Source: Clostridiales bacterium (GTDB lineage Bacteria; Bacillota; Clostridia; Saccharofermentanales; Saccharofermentanaceae). From it: a stretch of DNA of 15,995 nt. The notes below the pieces were generated by a model. The model had not been told where the DNA came from, made no database searches, and saw only the letters and a list, made by a program, of their open reading frames with translations. The stretch is taken from NCBI GenBank assembly GCA_017612755.1, contig JAGAFH010000051.1, positions 1 to 15,995 of the forward strand, in the 5' to 3' direction. The first letter of the stretch is position 1. Each line of letters opens with the position of its first letter. This document shows, piece after piece, positions 1-6,644 of this stretch. The position numbers and the translations under genes are program-made.

Positions 1-149
1 AGTCTTCCGGTGGAAGCAGTCATGCGACTTTCCGAAAGGAAGGTAAGATGCCCATAACGATTCCACGGCACGGACCGGTGAAAAAAGTCTATATCTTACT
101 TGTAAAAGAAGCAGTAGAAAGCGAGGAAGGGAATAATGAAGAAAACTGA
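1..149 (+). CDS. hicA: HicA family mRNA interferase toxin, 3' end only (partial)
   Basis: The frame starting at base 3 is open from the window edge to a TGA at 147-149. It encodes about 48 C-terminal residues containing GGSSHATFRK, then a PITIPRHG stretch and a helix ending in EEN. This is the hallmark end of HicA (YcfA-like) toxins: the conserved G-S-H-x-x-F-R segment carries the catalytic histidine, followed by a V/I-T-x-P-x-H strand. HicA is a small double-stranded-RNA-binding-fold ribonuclease that cleaves mRNA until bound by HicB. The start and N-terminus lie outside the window. The gene overlaps the following hicB by 14 nt, the usual tight toxin-antitoxin coupling. Identification rests on the motif and on the neighbour together. 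Confidence 0.85.
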   Translation, partial: SSGGSSHATFRKEGKMPITIPRHGPVKKVYILLVKEAVESEEGNNEEN

Positions 150-507
150 TCCATACATGGATATTCCCTATAGATTGGAGATCATCCCTGATATCGAAGA
201 AGGCGGATATGCTGTAAGATATCCTGATCTTCCTGGCTGTATATCTTCGGGAGATACTATCGAGGAAGCGTTGAAAAATGCGGAAGATGCAAAAGCAGCC
301 TGGATAAAGGCTGCTCTTGAAGATGGAGTTAAGATCCCCGAACCTAAAAATGATGAAGACCTTTCGGATTATTCCGGTCAGTTTAAACTCAGAATTCCGA
401 AAAGTCTTCACAGATCTCTTTCTTTACATGCCAAAGAAGAAGGCATCAGTATGAATCAATATTGTCTTTATCTTCTGACAAAGAACGACTCTGAACAGAC
501 TGCTTAG
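136..507 (+). CDS. hicB: HicB family antitoxin
   Basis: 123 aa. Residues about 11-70 form the HicB-like partial RNase H fold, with the typical pattern RLEIIPDIEEGGYAVRYPDL, then PGC, then a GDTIEEAL helix. Residues about 83-117 (FKLRIPKSLHRSL to the MNQYCLYLL helix) form a ribbon-helix-helix DNA-binding domain, so the protein should both neutralise HicA and repress its own operon. The ATG at 136 follows GGAAGGG at good spacing and lies inside the end of hicA. Some HicB proteins carry helix-turn-helix domains instead, but the strand-then-two-helix pattern here favours ribbon-helix-helix. The stop codon (505-507) is one base from the stop of the convergent exporter operon, leaving no room for a terminator between them. 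Confidence 0.92.
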   Translation: MKKTDPYMDIPYRLEIIPDIEEGGYAVRYPDLPGCISSGDTIEEALKNAEDAKAAWIKAALEDGVKIPEPKNDEDLSDYSGQFKLRIPKSLHRSLSLHAKEEGISMNQYCLYLLTKNDSEQTA

Positions 508-508
508 A

Positions 509-1330
509 TCAGGAGCCGGTGAAGTCGTATTTCCTGACGCCCAGCATCCAGAACTTATAGCTCAGCCAGAAGAACAGGATACCAAGAAGGGGGGCGCACC
601 AGGAAAGGACGGGTGCTTCACAGGGATCCAGGACTGCAAGGCTCGGGTAGTATGCCACGAATGCTATGGGTATGATGAAGGTGAAGATCACCTTGAAGAT
701 ACCGCTGAAGATGCTGGCGGGATACTTGGCGAAATCCTTGAAGCGGAACATTATGACCATGACATATCCCGAGCCTACGATCCAGAAACATGTAGCTGCC
801 GCGAAGTTCATTATCGCGATCATGAAGAGTGAAGCCGTTATCAGGAATAATATGAGGAGGCATATCCTTAAGACGGTCACTTCCATTCCTATGTGATACC
901 AGGCGTAGACAAGAGTTCCCACACCAAAGGCCAGCTGTCCCAGTCCCTTTACATCGAATACTTCCGACATGAAGTAGAAGAAGACATTGATAGGCCTGAA
1001 GCAGTACTTGATGAAGTCTCCTGACTGGACCTGGAACCTGAGGTTCCAGTTGTTGTCGAAGAAACACTGTACAGGTGTCAGAGCCACCAGGGAGAATCCG
1101 TAGAGGAAGAGCATGTGGTGGTAGTCCCAGCCGTTGATGGAAGGAAAGTTCCTGAAGAGGATCAGGAAGGTGACAAAGCCGGAAAGGTTCGTCATGATCA
1201 TGCCGATGGTTGATATTATGAAATCGGCACGGTAGCTCATCTTGCTCTTTAAGTCCTGTATCAGGATCTTCTTATATATCCGGGCGTAAAAAGAGAGCCC
1301 GCGTTTTCTTGAAACTGTATTTGTACTCAT
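509..1330 (-). CDS. ABC-2 family exporter permease (DUF990 type), second subunit
   Basis: 273 aa. It has about six predicted membrane segments: FIISTIGMIMTN onwards, MLFLYGFSLVAL, GLGQLAFGVGTLVYAW, ICLLILFLITASLFMIAI, a VIFTFIIPIAFVAY segment and PLLGILFFWLSY. A basic cytoplasmic N-terminus precedes them. Length, topology and pairing with a second permease match the ABC-2 membrane family once called DUF990 (PF06182). In that family two non-identical permeases and one ATPase form an exporter. It is the last gene of the minus-strand operon. Its GGAGG lies inside the final codons of the upstream permease and only 4 nt separate the two genes, suggesting translational coupling. The substrate cannot be read from sequence; known relatives export drugs or toxic compounds. 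Confidence 0.85.
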   Translation of the reverse strand: MSTNTVSRKRGLSFYARIYKKILIQDLKSKMSYRADFIISTIGMIMTNLSGFVTFLILFRNFPSINGWDYHHMLFLYGFSLVALTPVQCFFDNNWNLRFQVQSGDFIKYCFRPINVFFYFMSEVFDVKGLGQLAFGVGTLVYAWYHIGMEVTVLRICLLILFLITASLFMIAIMNFAAATCFWIVGSGYVMVIMFRFKDFAKYPASIFSGIFKVIFTFIIPIAFVAYYPSLAVLDPCEAPVLSWCAPLLGILFFWLSYKFWMLGVRKYDFTGS

Positions 1331-1334
1331 CTTT

Positions 1335-2144
1335 TCAGCCTCCGTTTACTGTGATCTTACGGACGGAATAGTTCCAGAATAATGTTCCTGCAATGTAGAG
1401 TATCAGGCACCAGATGACCTGAAGTCCCAGCATGGGAAGAAGACCTGAAAGTTCCGTGGATCCGTTCTTCTGAAGAAGGATGGTGAGAGGGATATCGTAA
1501 ACTGCCCTGAAGGGAAGATAGTCTACGACTTTTCTAGCGGCTTCCGGGAAGAACGCCAGGGGGATCGATGCTCCTGACAGAAGAAGTACGATAGTCTCTT
1601 TTACGATATTTATACCCCAGGTGGATTCAGTATAGAGACATATAGTCGCAACTATCATCTCCATGCTGAAATTGACGATCAGGGCCAGTACGGTGGACAG
1701 GATAAAAAGGATAAGATTGAGACCCATGTGGATGGCTCCGTGGGTGATTATCATGACCACGATAAAGGTGGGGATAAATGTCAGGAGGAACTGGACAACG
1801 TGGGATCCCGAGTAGCTCCAGAAAGTATATCTTCTGTAGTTCATGGGCTTAAGAAGATCCAGTATTATCTTTCCGCTCTGGATAGATCTGCTCATATCCC
1901 ATACGACGAACATCTCAAGGAAGTTGAAGAGCGCCGTAGCCAGGATGAGGTAGATCATGGTATCCGTAAAAGTCATGCCGTTTACAACATCCGTTCCCGC
2001 AGAATCGTATATAGCCTTCCAGAGGAAATATACGAGTACGAGATATATAAGATTTGCAAAGAGCGTGACAAAGATACCCAGGCGGAACTGAAGTGATTCC
2101 ATTATGCCTGCCCTTGTCAGTGCAAATAATCTTTTTACGCTCAT
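1335..2144 (-). CDS. ABC-2 family exporter permease (DUF990 type), first subunit
   Basis: 269 aa with about six hydrophobic segments: FVTLFANLIYLVLVYFLW, MIYLILATALFNFLEMFVV, VVQFLLTFIPTFIVVMII, LILFILSTVLALIVNF, ETIVLLLSGASIPLAFF and GLQVIWCLILYIAGTLFW. The N-terminal MSVKRLFALTRAGIMESLQFR resembles the amphipathic start of ABC-2 permeases. Its ATG overlaps the stop codon of the ATPase gene as ATGA (2141-2144), a classic coupling signal, and it is followed after 4 nt by the second permease. The three proteins most likely form a heteromeric ATP-driven exporter in the cytoplasmic membrane. Confidence 0.85.
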   Translation of the reverse strand: MSVKRLFALTRAGIMESLQFRLGIFVTLFANLIYLVLVYFLWKAIYDSAGTDVVNGMTFTDTMIYLILATALFNFLEMFVVWDMSRSIQSGKIILDLLKPMNYRRYTFWSYSGSHVVQFLLTFIPTFIVVMIITHGAIHMGLNLILFILSTVLALIVNFSMEMIVATICLYTESTWGINIVKETIVLLLSGASIPLAFFPEAARKVVDYLPFRAVYDIPLTILLQKNGSTELSGLLPMLGLQVIWCLILYIAGTLFWNYSVRKITVNGG

Positions 2145-3079
2145 TTTGACGCTCCTTCGTATATCTTCTTGATGACTTCTTCCGTGGAGATCTCCTCCAG
2201 CTTCAGATCCTTTATCTTCTGTTCCTTCTGCCTTTCCATGATTATCTTCATGATGTCCTGCTTGGATTCGTCGATGACTTCCTCCACCCAGTTGTCGTCA
2301 GACAGTCTCATCTTAAGTGTCCTGTAGTTTCCGAAGTAGGACTTCAGATGTTCGATGTCGTTGTCGTAGATCTTGGAGCCCTTATCGATGATGACGATCC
2401 TTTTGCAGAGGGCATCAACGTCACCCATGTCGTGGGTGGTGAGGATGACCGTGGTGTTCTTCTCGGAATTAAGTCCCCTGATAAGAGATCTGATCTTGTC
2501 CTTCATGGATACGTCCAGACCTATGGTAGGCTCATCCAGGAATACGATAGCCGGATTATGAAGGAAGGCTGCCAGGATATCGCTTAAGGTCCTCTGGCCC
2601 AGGGACATCTGGCGTACCGGCTTGTGAAGGATAGGCTCAATATCAACAAGTGATCTGTAAAGCTCTATCATGTCTTCATAATCTTTTTTATCTACCATAT
2701 AGATGTCCCGCAGGAGCTTAAAGGATTCGATGAGGGGAAGGGACCACCACAGCTGGGATCTCTGTCCGAAAACAACACCGATATTTTCCGAGTTCTTTGT
2801 CCTCTCCTTATAGGGCACCACGCCGTTGACCAGTATCTCGCCGGAAGTGGGCTCCAGGACCCCTGTCATCATCTTGATGGTAGTGGATTTTCCTGCACCG
2901 TTAGGTCCCAGGTATCCGATGATCTCGCCTTTTGCTATCTCAAGGGATACATCCTTTACTGCGGAGACTGTCTTATAGTCCCTCGAAAAAAGATCCCTTA
3001 TACTTCCCTTAAGTCCTTCATGGCGGTTCAACACTTTGAAGTCCTTACATACATTTTTCATTACTATTGCATTTTCCAT
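2141..3079 (-). CDS. ABC exporter ATP-binding protein (ABC-2/DUF990-associated)
   Basis: 312 aa. Walker A is GPNGAGKST (residues 58-66) and the Q-loop region contains VVFGQRSQLWW (about 102-112). The signature motif reads SLGQR (159-163) rather than LSGGQ. Walker B is AIVFLDEP (177-184) and the switch histidine is in TTHDM (H216). The SLGQR signature and the FGQRSQLWW segment are typical of ATPases that partner DUF990 permeases. A C-terminal extension of about 70 residues (from YFGNYRTLKMR) follows the nucleotide-binding domain, as in this subfamily. The ATG at 3079 is preceded by AGAGGTG (3086-3092 on this strand), about 6 nt away. It is the first gene of the operon and is divergent from the AraC-type gene, which may control it. 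Confidence 0.92.
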   Translation of the reverse strand: MENAIVMKNVCKDFKVLNRHEGLKGSIRDLFSRDYKTVSAVKDVSLEIAKGEIIGYLGPNGAGKSTTIKMMTGVLEPTSGEILVNGVVPYKERTKNSENIGVVFGQRSQLWWSLPLIESFKLLRDIYMVDKKDYEDMIELYRSLVDIEPILHKPVRQMSLGQRTLSDILAAFLHNPAIVFLDEPTIGLDVSMKDKIRSLIRGLNSEKNTTVILTTHDMGDVDALCKRIVIIDKGSKIYDNDIEHLKSYFGNYRTLKMRLSDDNWVEEVIDESKQDIMKIIMERQKEQKIKDLKLEEISTEEVIKKIYEGASK

Positions 3080-3159
3080 TACTCACACCTCTTTTTATAA
3101 AAGCGCTGACGTCTTGCTTTTCTTGCGTAATACAAGTATATTCTATGTATAAACCGATT

Positions 3160-3189
3160 TTTACAGGGAAAATTCGCAGATATTATAAC
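3160..3189 (+). promoter_or_regulatory. Candidate sigma-A promoter of the AraC-type gene
   Basis: TTTACA (3160-3165, five of six to TTGACA) is followed after 18 bp by TATAAC (3184-3189, five of six to TATAAT); TTATAA at 3183 would give a 17-bp spacer. It lies about 60 bp upstream of the chosen start of the regulator. The same 169-bp gap must also contain the promoter of the divergent exporter operon, for which I could not find a convincing -35/-10 pair. AraC-type regulators often bind between such divergent starts. Confidence 0.5.
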
Positions 3190-3248
3190 TATATTCCACA
3201 CAGATGTAAGATTGTTATATTTTCGTGGAAGAAAGAGGGGTATCTTAT

Positions 3249-4160
3249 ATGGACAGAATGAAACTGGGACTGATCGTTAAGCGTGACGACGGTTCGGAGA
3301 TCGTCAACTATGACGACCCCACTTTTCCGTCCTATATCTATGACGGGTGGGTGAAGCCCAAGGTCACCTGGGAGAGGGTGCCCCACTATCATAAGGATAT
3401 AGAGATAAACACGGTCACCTACGGACAGATGGCTTATTCCGTAAACGGAAAGACCATCATCCTCAACAAGGGCGATACCATTATCGTCAATTCCAACCAG
3501 ATCCACTACAGCATGAGCATTTCGGAGGAGAAGGCCAAGTATGTTATCTGCGTAATAGATCCGGCCATCCTTATGTCTACCGTTGCGGTGGAGATGAAGT
3601 ATATAAGGCCCATAATAGACAATCCGGATATAGCATATCTGAGGTTCCGGGATTATAACGAAAATGCGGAGAAGATGTATGATCTGGTGACCGCCCTTCC
3701 TGACATGAGAAATGATCCTTTTTCAGTCACACTCCAGTTCTTTAAGATCTGGAAACTGATGCTTCGCTACAGTGAGACTTTAGGTATCCTGGAAAGCGAC
3801 GAGGGGACCGACCAGCACATGATCCCCTTTAAGACCATGATGCATTATATATCCGAAAACTATCAGGGAACGGTCACCCTTGATGAGATCGCGGGCAGTG
3901 CCAATATAAGCAAATCCCTATGTAATATCATCTTCCATAAATATGTAGGTGAGTCCCCGGTCAATTATCTGATGCACTTCCGCCTTCGAAAAGTAGCGGA
4001 GTATCTAAGGTCCAGCAGCTTCAACATGACAGATATAGCGGAACTTGTAGGCTTTAAGGGCGTAAGCTATATGTCTGAATCCTTCAAGAAGTATTATGGC
4101 ATGACTCCCAGGGATTATAAAAAGGACTGGTCGCAGAACAGCATAAATATTACCGGCTGA
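3249..4160 (+). CDS. AraC family transcriptional regulator with N-terminal cupin domain
   Basis: 303 aa from the ATG at 3249. I chose it over a GTG at 3225 because GAAAGAGGGG (3231-3240) sits 8 nt before it. Residues about 40-110 form a cupin-like sensing domain: HYHKDIEINTVTYGQ, then a GDTIIVNSNQIHYS strand pair, the usual effector-binding barrel of AraC proteins. Residues about 205-295 carry the two helix-turn-helix motifs: LDEIAGSANISKSLCNIIFHK, then DIAELVGFKGVSYMSESFKKY, ending in GMTPRDYKK, the strongly conserved AraC/XylS terminus. It is divergent from the ABC-2 exporter operon across 169 bp, so local control of that exporter is the simplest proposal. The ligand is unknown. Confidence 0.9.
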   Translation: MDRMKLGLIVKRDDGSEIVNYDDPTFPSYIYDGWVKPKVTWERVPHYHKDIEINTVTYGQMAYSVNGKTIILNKGDTIIVNSNQIHYSMSISEEKAKYVICVIDPAILMSTVAVEMKYIRPIIDNPDIAYLRFRDYNENAEKMYDLVTALPDMRNDPFSVTLQFFKIWKLMLRYSETLGILESDEGTDQHMIPFKTMMHYISENYQGTVTLDEIAGSANISKSLCNIIFHKYVGESPVNYLMHFRLRKVAEYLRSSSFNMTDIAELVGFKGVSYMSESFKKYYGMTPRDYKKDWSQNSINITG

Positions 4161-4195
4161 TGAAACCTTAGATATTTTTCTGCGTGTTATATGGT
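4158..4195 (+). promoter_or_regulatory. Candidate ECF-sigma-type promoter of the two-repeat lipoprotein gene
   Basis: TGAAAC (4161-4166) is followed after exactly 16 bp by CGTG (4183-4186), inside the longer blocks TGATGAAACCTT and CGTGTTATATGGT. This matches the TGAAAC-N16-CGT layout known for Bacillus SigW/SigX/SigM-type promoters. The same two blocks at the same spacing precede the paralogous lipoprotein gene at 10908-10945, while the spacer between them is not conserved. No TTGACA-like -35 is present for the TATATG within the second block. It begins at the stop codon of the AraC-type gene. Confidence 0.55.
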
Positions 4196-4230
4196 AAGAA
4201 ACAAAAACGCAAAACGGAGGTTTTCACAAA

Positions 4231-5043
4231 ATGAAAAAGTTAACAGCGATCATCATATGTTCCGCATTATTCCTTACGGCATGTAATGGCACAGCTTCCA
4301 AGGATGAGGGTGAAGATCCTGTCATCGAAAACACTATCGCCACAGAAGCAGTTACGGAAGAGACGACTGAACCTGATGAGACAGAAGAGACAACAGTGGA
4401 AACAGAAGATGACATCATCTATAACGCACCGGTAGTAGGAGGCTGGGAGATCGCATCCGACTACCTTGTAAATTCCGAAAGAGAAGCTGTCTTTGATAAA
4501 GCTGTGGGAGATCTTGACGGAGTGGATTATGATCCCATGTACTATCTCGGATCCCAGGTGGTAGCAGGTACAAACCACTGCTTCCTCTGCAGAGCCTCTG
4601 CAGTCGTCCCGGATCCCGTTCCCTACTGGGCCCTCGTATATATCTACGAAGATCTTCAGGGAGAAGCAGAGATAACAAAGATCACCATATTGGGATATGA
4701 TACGGATCCTGACCAGAATGGCATGGTAGTGGAAGGCTCCATCCCTTCAGGACAGGCTGCAGGAGCCTGGGAGATCCCGGTCTATACGGATATCACTCCC
4801 GAACAGGATACAGTCATCGATGAGATGTGTAATAACGTATCTTTCGAGCTGGTGGACAACTTCATCGGATGTCTCGGAACAAGGGTATCTTCGGGATATG
4901 ATTACTGTTTCTTAAGTCAGGTTTCTGTTCCCGGTGATACGGCTCCCATGGGATGGGAACTGGTCTATATCTGTACAGATGCTGACGGATCTTTTGATTC
5001 CGTAGAGACTGCAGTCATCGATCTCGGAACTCTTGCATCATAA
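4231..5043 (+). CDS. Lipoprotein with two cystatin-like repeats
   Basis: 270 aa. A lipoprotein signal peptide ends in the lipobox LTAC (Cys18), so the mature protein should be anchored outside the membrane. A Thr/Glu/Asp-rich linker (about 20-63) suits spanning of a Gram-positive wall. Two homologous domains follow, about 69-154 and 178-266. Each starts GGW-E-I or GAW-E-I, continues with an acidic helix and then a strand ending in the NHCFLC or DYCFLS motif. Each closes with WALVYIYED or WELVYICTD and a last strand. Repeat 1 has SQVVAGTNH (108-116), which resembles the QxVxG loop of cystatins (QVVAGTNY in plant cystatins). Domain order (Gly-Gly, helix, QVVAG loop, late Trp) also fits a cystatin fold; that fold assignment is inference. 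GGAGG (4216-4220) lies 10 nt before the ATG. A four-repeat paralogue lies at 10976-12874. Confidence 0.8.
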   Translation: MKKLTAIIICSALFLTACNGTASKDEGEDPVIENTIATEAVTEETTEPDETEETTVETEDDIIYNAPVVGGWEIASDYLVNSEREAVFDKAVGDLDGVDYDPMYYLGSQVVAGTNHCFLCRASAVVPDPVPYWALVYIYEDLQGEAEITKITILGYDTDPDQNGMVVEGSIPSGQAAGAWEIPVYTDITPEQDTVIDEMCNNVSFELVDNFIGCLGTRVSSGYDYCFLSQVSVPGDTAPMGWELVYICTDADGSFDSVETAVIDLGTLAS

Positions 5044-5070
5044 AAAACACAAACGGAAGACAAATAAAAG

Positions 5071-5100
5071 AAAGCCGCGGGAGGGGTCCGCGGCTTTCTT
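5071..5100. terminator. Bidirectional rho-independent terminator
   Basis: A perfect 10-bp stem, AAAGCCGCGG (5071-5080) with CCGCGGCTTT (5088-5097), encloses a 7-nt loop. It continues with T-rich sequence on both strands: CTTTCTT on plus and CTTTCTTTTATTT on minus. It lies between the convergent ends of the two-repeat lipoprotein gene and the DUF4097-like gene and can serve both. Confidence 0.9.
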
Positions 5101-5119
5101 AATACGGAGAAAAACAGGA

Positions 5120-5590
5120 TCATTTATTAATGATCTTAAGTGAAGAATTCTTACCGTTCAACTCAATAACATTACCGGAGGAGATATCCTGGGGGATATC
5201 GCATTCGATGAAGTTATTCTTTCCTTCCCTGTTGGTCCTGAAGGAGTACCCTGCAGGAACCTTAAGTACTGCCTGTCCGCTTACCATGTTTATATCGATA
5301 GGTCCTGATACATTATCTATCGTGATCTCGATATTTCCCTTTGCATCGATCTCAAGTTTTTCAAAGGAAAGATCCTTAATGGATACTTTTGAATCCATGA
5401 TGTCCAGTTCAACATGTTCTGCCACATTGGGAATGCCGATAACAGCCTTTTCTCCTGCCTTAATATCGATATCTGCATTATCCCTGTCTGTATCGAGCTT
5501 TACGTTTGAAGGAACGACTATAGTATCGTTGTCTGTTCCAAAGAAATCGATCTCGTTTCTTCCTCTTACCTTGATGTCATAATCTTTCAT
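5120..5590 (-). CDS. DUF4097-like beta-repeat protein
   Basis: 156 aa without signal peptide or membrane segment. The sequence is a run of short beta strands with Asp/Asn turns (KLDTDRDNADIDIKAGEKAVIG, HVELDIMDSKVSIKDLSFEKLEID, then GNIEITIDNVSGPIDINMVSG). This is the pattern of the parallel beta-helix/beta-roll proteins classed as DUF4097 or putative adhesins. Such proteins often occur beside envelope-stress regulators in Firmicutes, but a molecular role cannot be assigned here. GGAGG (5599-5603 on the opposite strand) is 8 nt from the ATG at 5590. It is divergent from the ABC/two-component operon and shares its control region, so co-regulation is plausible. The family call comes from the strand pattern only. 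Confidence 0.65.
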   Translation of the reverse strand: MKDYDIKVRGRNEIDFFGTDNDTIVVPSNVKLDTDRDNADIDIKAGEKAVIGIPNVAEHVELDIMDSKVSIKDLSFEKLEIDAKGNIEITIDNVSGPIDINMVSGQAVLKVPAGYSFRTNREGKNNFIECDIPQDISSGNVIELNGKNSSLKIINK

Positions 5591-5633
5591 TTCCGTTTCC
5601 TCCGTTCTCTGTTTGTGGTTTCAGGATAACATC

Positions 5634-5639
5634 ATTATA
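5634..5639 (-). promoter_or_regulatory. Candidate -10 box of the DUF4097-like gene
   Basis: Read on the minus strand this is a perfect TATAAT, 44 bp upstream of the gene's ATG. No good -35 is found 16-18 bp further upstream; instead the phased TTAA boxes begin 11 bp away. This would fit a promoter that depends on a bound activator, or one that is repressed by it. Confidence 0.45.
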
Positions 5640-5649
5640 TTGTCCAGTC

Positions 5650-5754
5650 TTAAAATCGAGATTAAGTATTTCTTAAATATCTATTAAATCCAATGACAAC
5701 AGGCGTTTTCTGTCATTTAAGGAACAGTTAAGGAATGGGCAAGGAACAATTTAA
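5650..5754. promoter_or_regulatory. Helically phased TTAA box array (candidate OmpR-family operator)
   Basis: TTAA occurs at 5650, 5662, 5673, 5684, 5717, 5728 and 5751, with gaps of 12, 11, 11, 33, 11 and 23 bp. All are close to multiples of one helical turn. Within it, AAGGAA recurs at 5719, 5730 and 5741, exactly every 11 bp. Tandem boxes at an 11-bp pitch are the normal binding layout of OmpR/PhoB-type regulators (for example SaeR boxes GTTAA-N6-GTTAA). The array lies between the divergent DUF4097-like gene and the operon that itself encodes an OmpR-family regulator, so it is the best candidate operator for it. A 7-bp inverted repeat, AATGACA (5692-5698) with TGTCATT (5711-5717), lies in the middle. 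Confidence 0.55.
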
Positions 5755-5781
5755 GACCTCTTGTGATGATTGGATTATAGT
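5751..5781 (+). promoter_or_regulatory. Candidate activator-dependent promoter of the ABC/two-component operon
   Basis: TATAGT (5776-5781) is a good -10. The best upstream hexamer is TTAAGA (5751-5756, four of six to TTGACA) with a long 19-bp spacer. It coincides with the last phased TTAA box. A weak -35 adjoining a regulator array is typical of promoters switched on by an OmpR-family regulator. The operon's first ATG is 35 bp downstream of the -10. Confidence 0.45.
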
Positions 5782-5816
5782 AGTGGCATAAGACGAGAAA
5801 ACGGAGGTTTGATGAT

Positions 5817-6626
5817 ATGTCTGATAAGAAAGTTGTATTGAAAGCCAAGGACCTTTGTAAAACATTTTCCAACGAGTCAGTCCAGCAGCATGTACTTAAG
5901 AATCTGGATCTTTCTATCTACAAGGGGGACTTCACGGTAATAATGGGAAACTCCGGATCAGGAAAGAGTACACTTCTTTATTCCCTCTCCGGAATGGACA
6001 GGCCCACACTGGGAACAGTCACATACCATGTGGATGGTAAGGATGTGGAGATCTCAAAGTATTCCAACGACAAGCTGGCCCTCTTCAGAAGAAACTACTC
6101 GGGATTTGTTTTCCAGCAGAACTACTTAAATGATTCCATGAGCGCCCTGGATAATGTAATGATAAGCGGTCTTCTCAAAAATAAGGACAGGAAGGCTCTG
6201 GCGGAAAAAGCAAAGACCCTTCTCGGAAAAGTTGAGATCGGAGAGCAGGACTTCAGAAAGTTTCCTACCCAGTTATCCGGCGGACAGCAGCAGAGGGTTG
6301 CGGTGGTAAGAGGAGTCATAAACGAGCCTGAGGTCTTATTTGCAGATGAGCCGACAGGTGCTCTTAACTCCCAGAATACCAATAATGTTCTGGATATCCT
6401 TTCCGAACTTAACGGTGAAGGCCAGAGCATCGTAATGGTCACCCACACCATAAAGGCAGCGGAGAGGGGAAACAGGGTCATATATCTTTCCGACGGCGTC
6501 ATCAGGGATGACATTGATCTGGGTGAATATGCCGGCGACTACAAGGATGAGACAAATCCCAGAAGGGAAGAAGCTCTCGCAAGACACAGAAAGCTGAAGG
6601 ATTTTCTCCAGAACCAGGGCTGGTAA
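5817..6626 (+). CDS. ABC transporter ATP-binding protein, MacB/LolD/BceA type
   Basis: 269 aa. Walker A is GNSGSGKST (44-52), the Q-loop is FVFQQNYL (Q100), the signature is QLSGGQQQR (152-160), Walker B is EVLFADEPTGAL (172-183) and the switch histidine is VTHT (H210). LSGGQQQRVAVVR and ADEPTGAL are characteristic of ATPases that energise FtsX/MacB-type permeases, including the antimicrobial-peptide resistance group. About 35 residues follow the nucleotide-binding domain. GGAGG (5803-5807) is 9 nt before the ATG. It is the first gene of a four-gene operon with its permease 18 nt downstream, so the two very probably form the transporter. Confidence 0.93.
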   Translation: MSDKKVVLKAKDLCKTFSNESVQQHVLKNLDLSIYKGDFTVIMGNSGSGKSTLLYSLSGMDRPTLGTVTYHVDGKDVEISKYSNDKLALFRRNYSGFVFQQNYLNDSMSALDNVMISGLLKNKDRKALAEKAKTLLGKVEIGEQDFRKFPTQLSGGQQQRVAVVRGVINEPEVLFADEPTGALNSQNTNNVLDILSELNGEGQSIVMVTHTIKAAERGNRVIYLSDGVIRDDIDLGEYAGDYKDETNPRREEALARHRKLKDFLQNQGW

Positions 6627-6644
6627 TGAAAGGAAGTAATGAAG

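Noticed and set aside
618..1067. A second minus-strand frame inside the ABC-2 permease gene.
   Set aside because: It lies fully within a well-supported membrane protein gene and its translation has no membrane or domain pattern.
3120..3160. A sigma-A promoter for the minus-strand exporter operon (TAGAAT or TATACT words).
   Set aside because: No matching -35 was found at a proper distance, so no promoter was annotated for that operon.
4187..4193. TTATAT/TATATG as an ordinary sigma-A -10 for the lipoprotein gene.
   Set aside because: There is no -35 at 16-18 bp for it in either copy, while the TGMAAC-N16-CGTG pair is conserved in both. It is kept only as a part of the second block.
5130..5582. 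A long plus-strand reading frame opposite the DUF4097-like gene.
   Set aside because: It is hydrophobic, Ser-rich shadow sequence without a ribosome binding site. The minus-strand frame has GGAGG, a regular beta-strand pattern and a terminator at its end.
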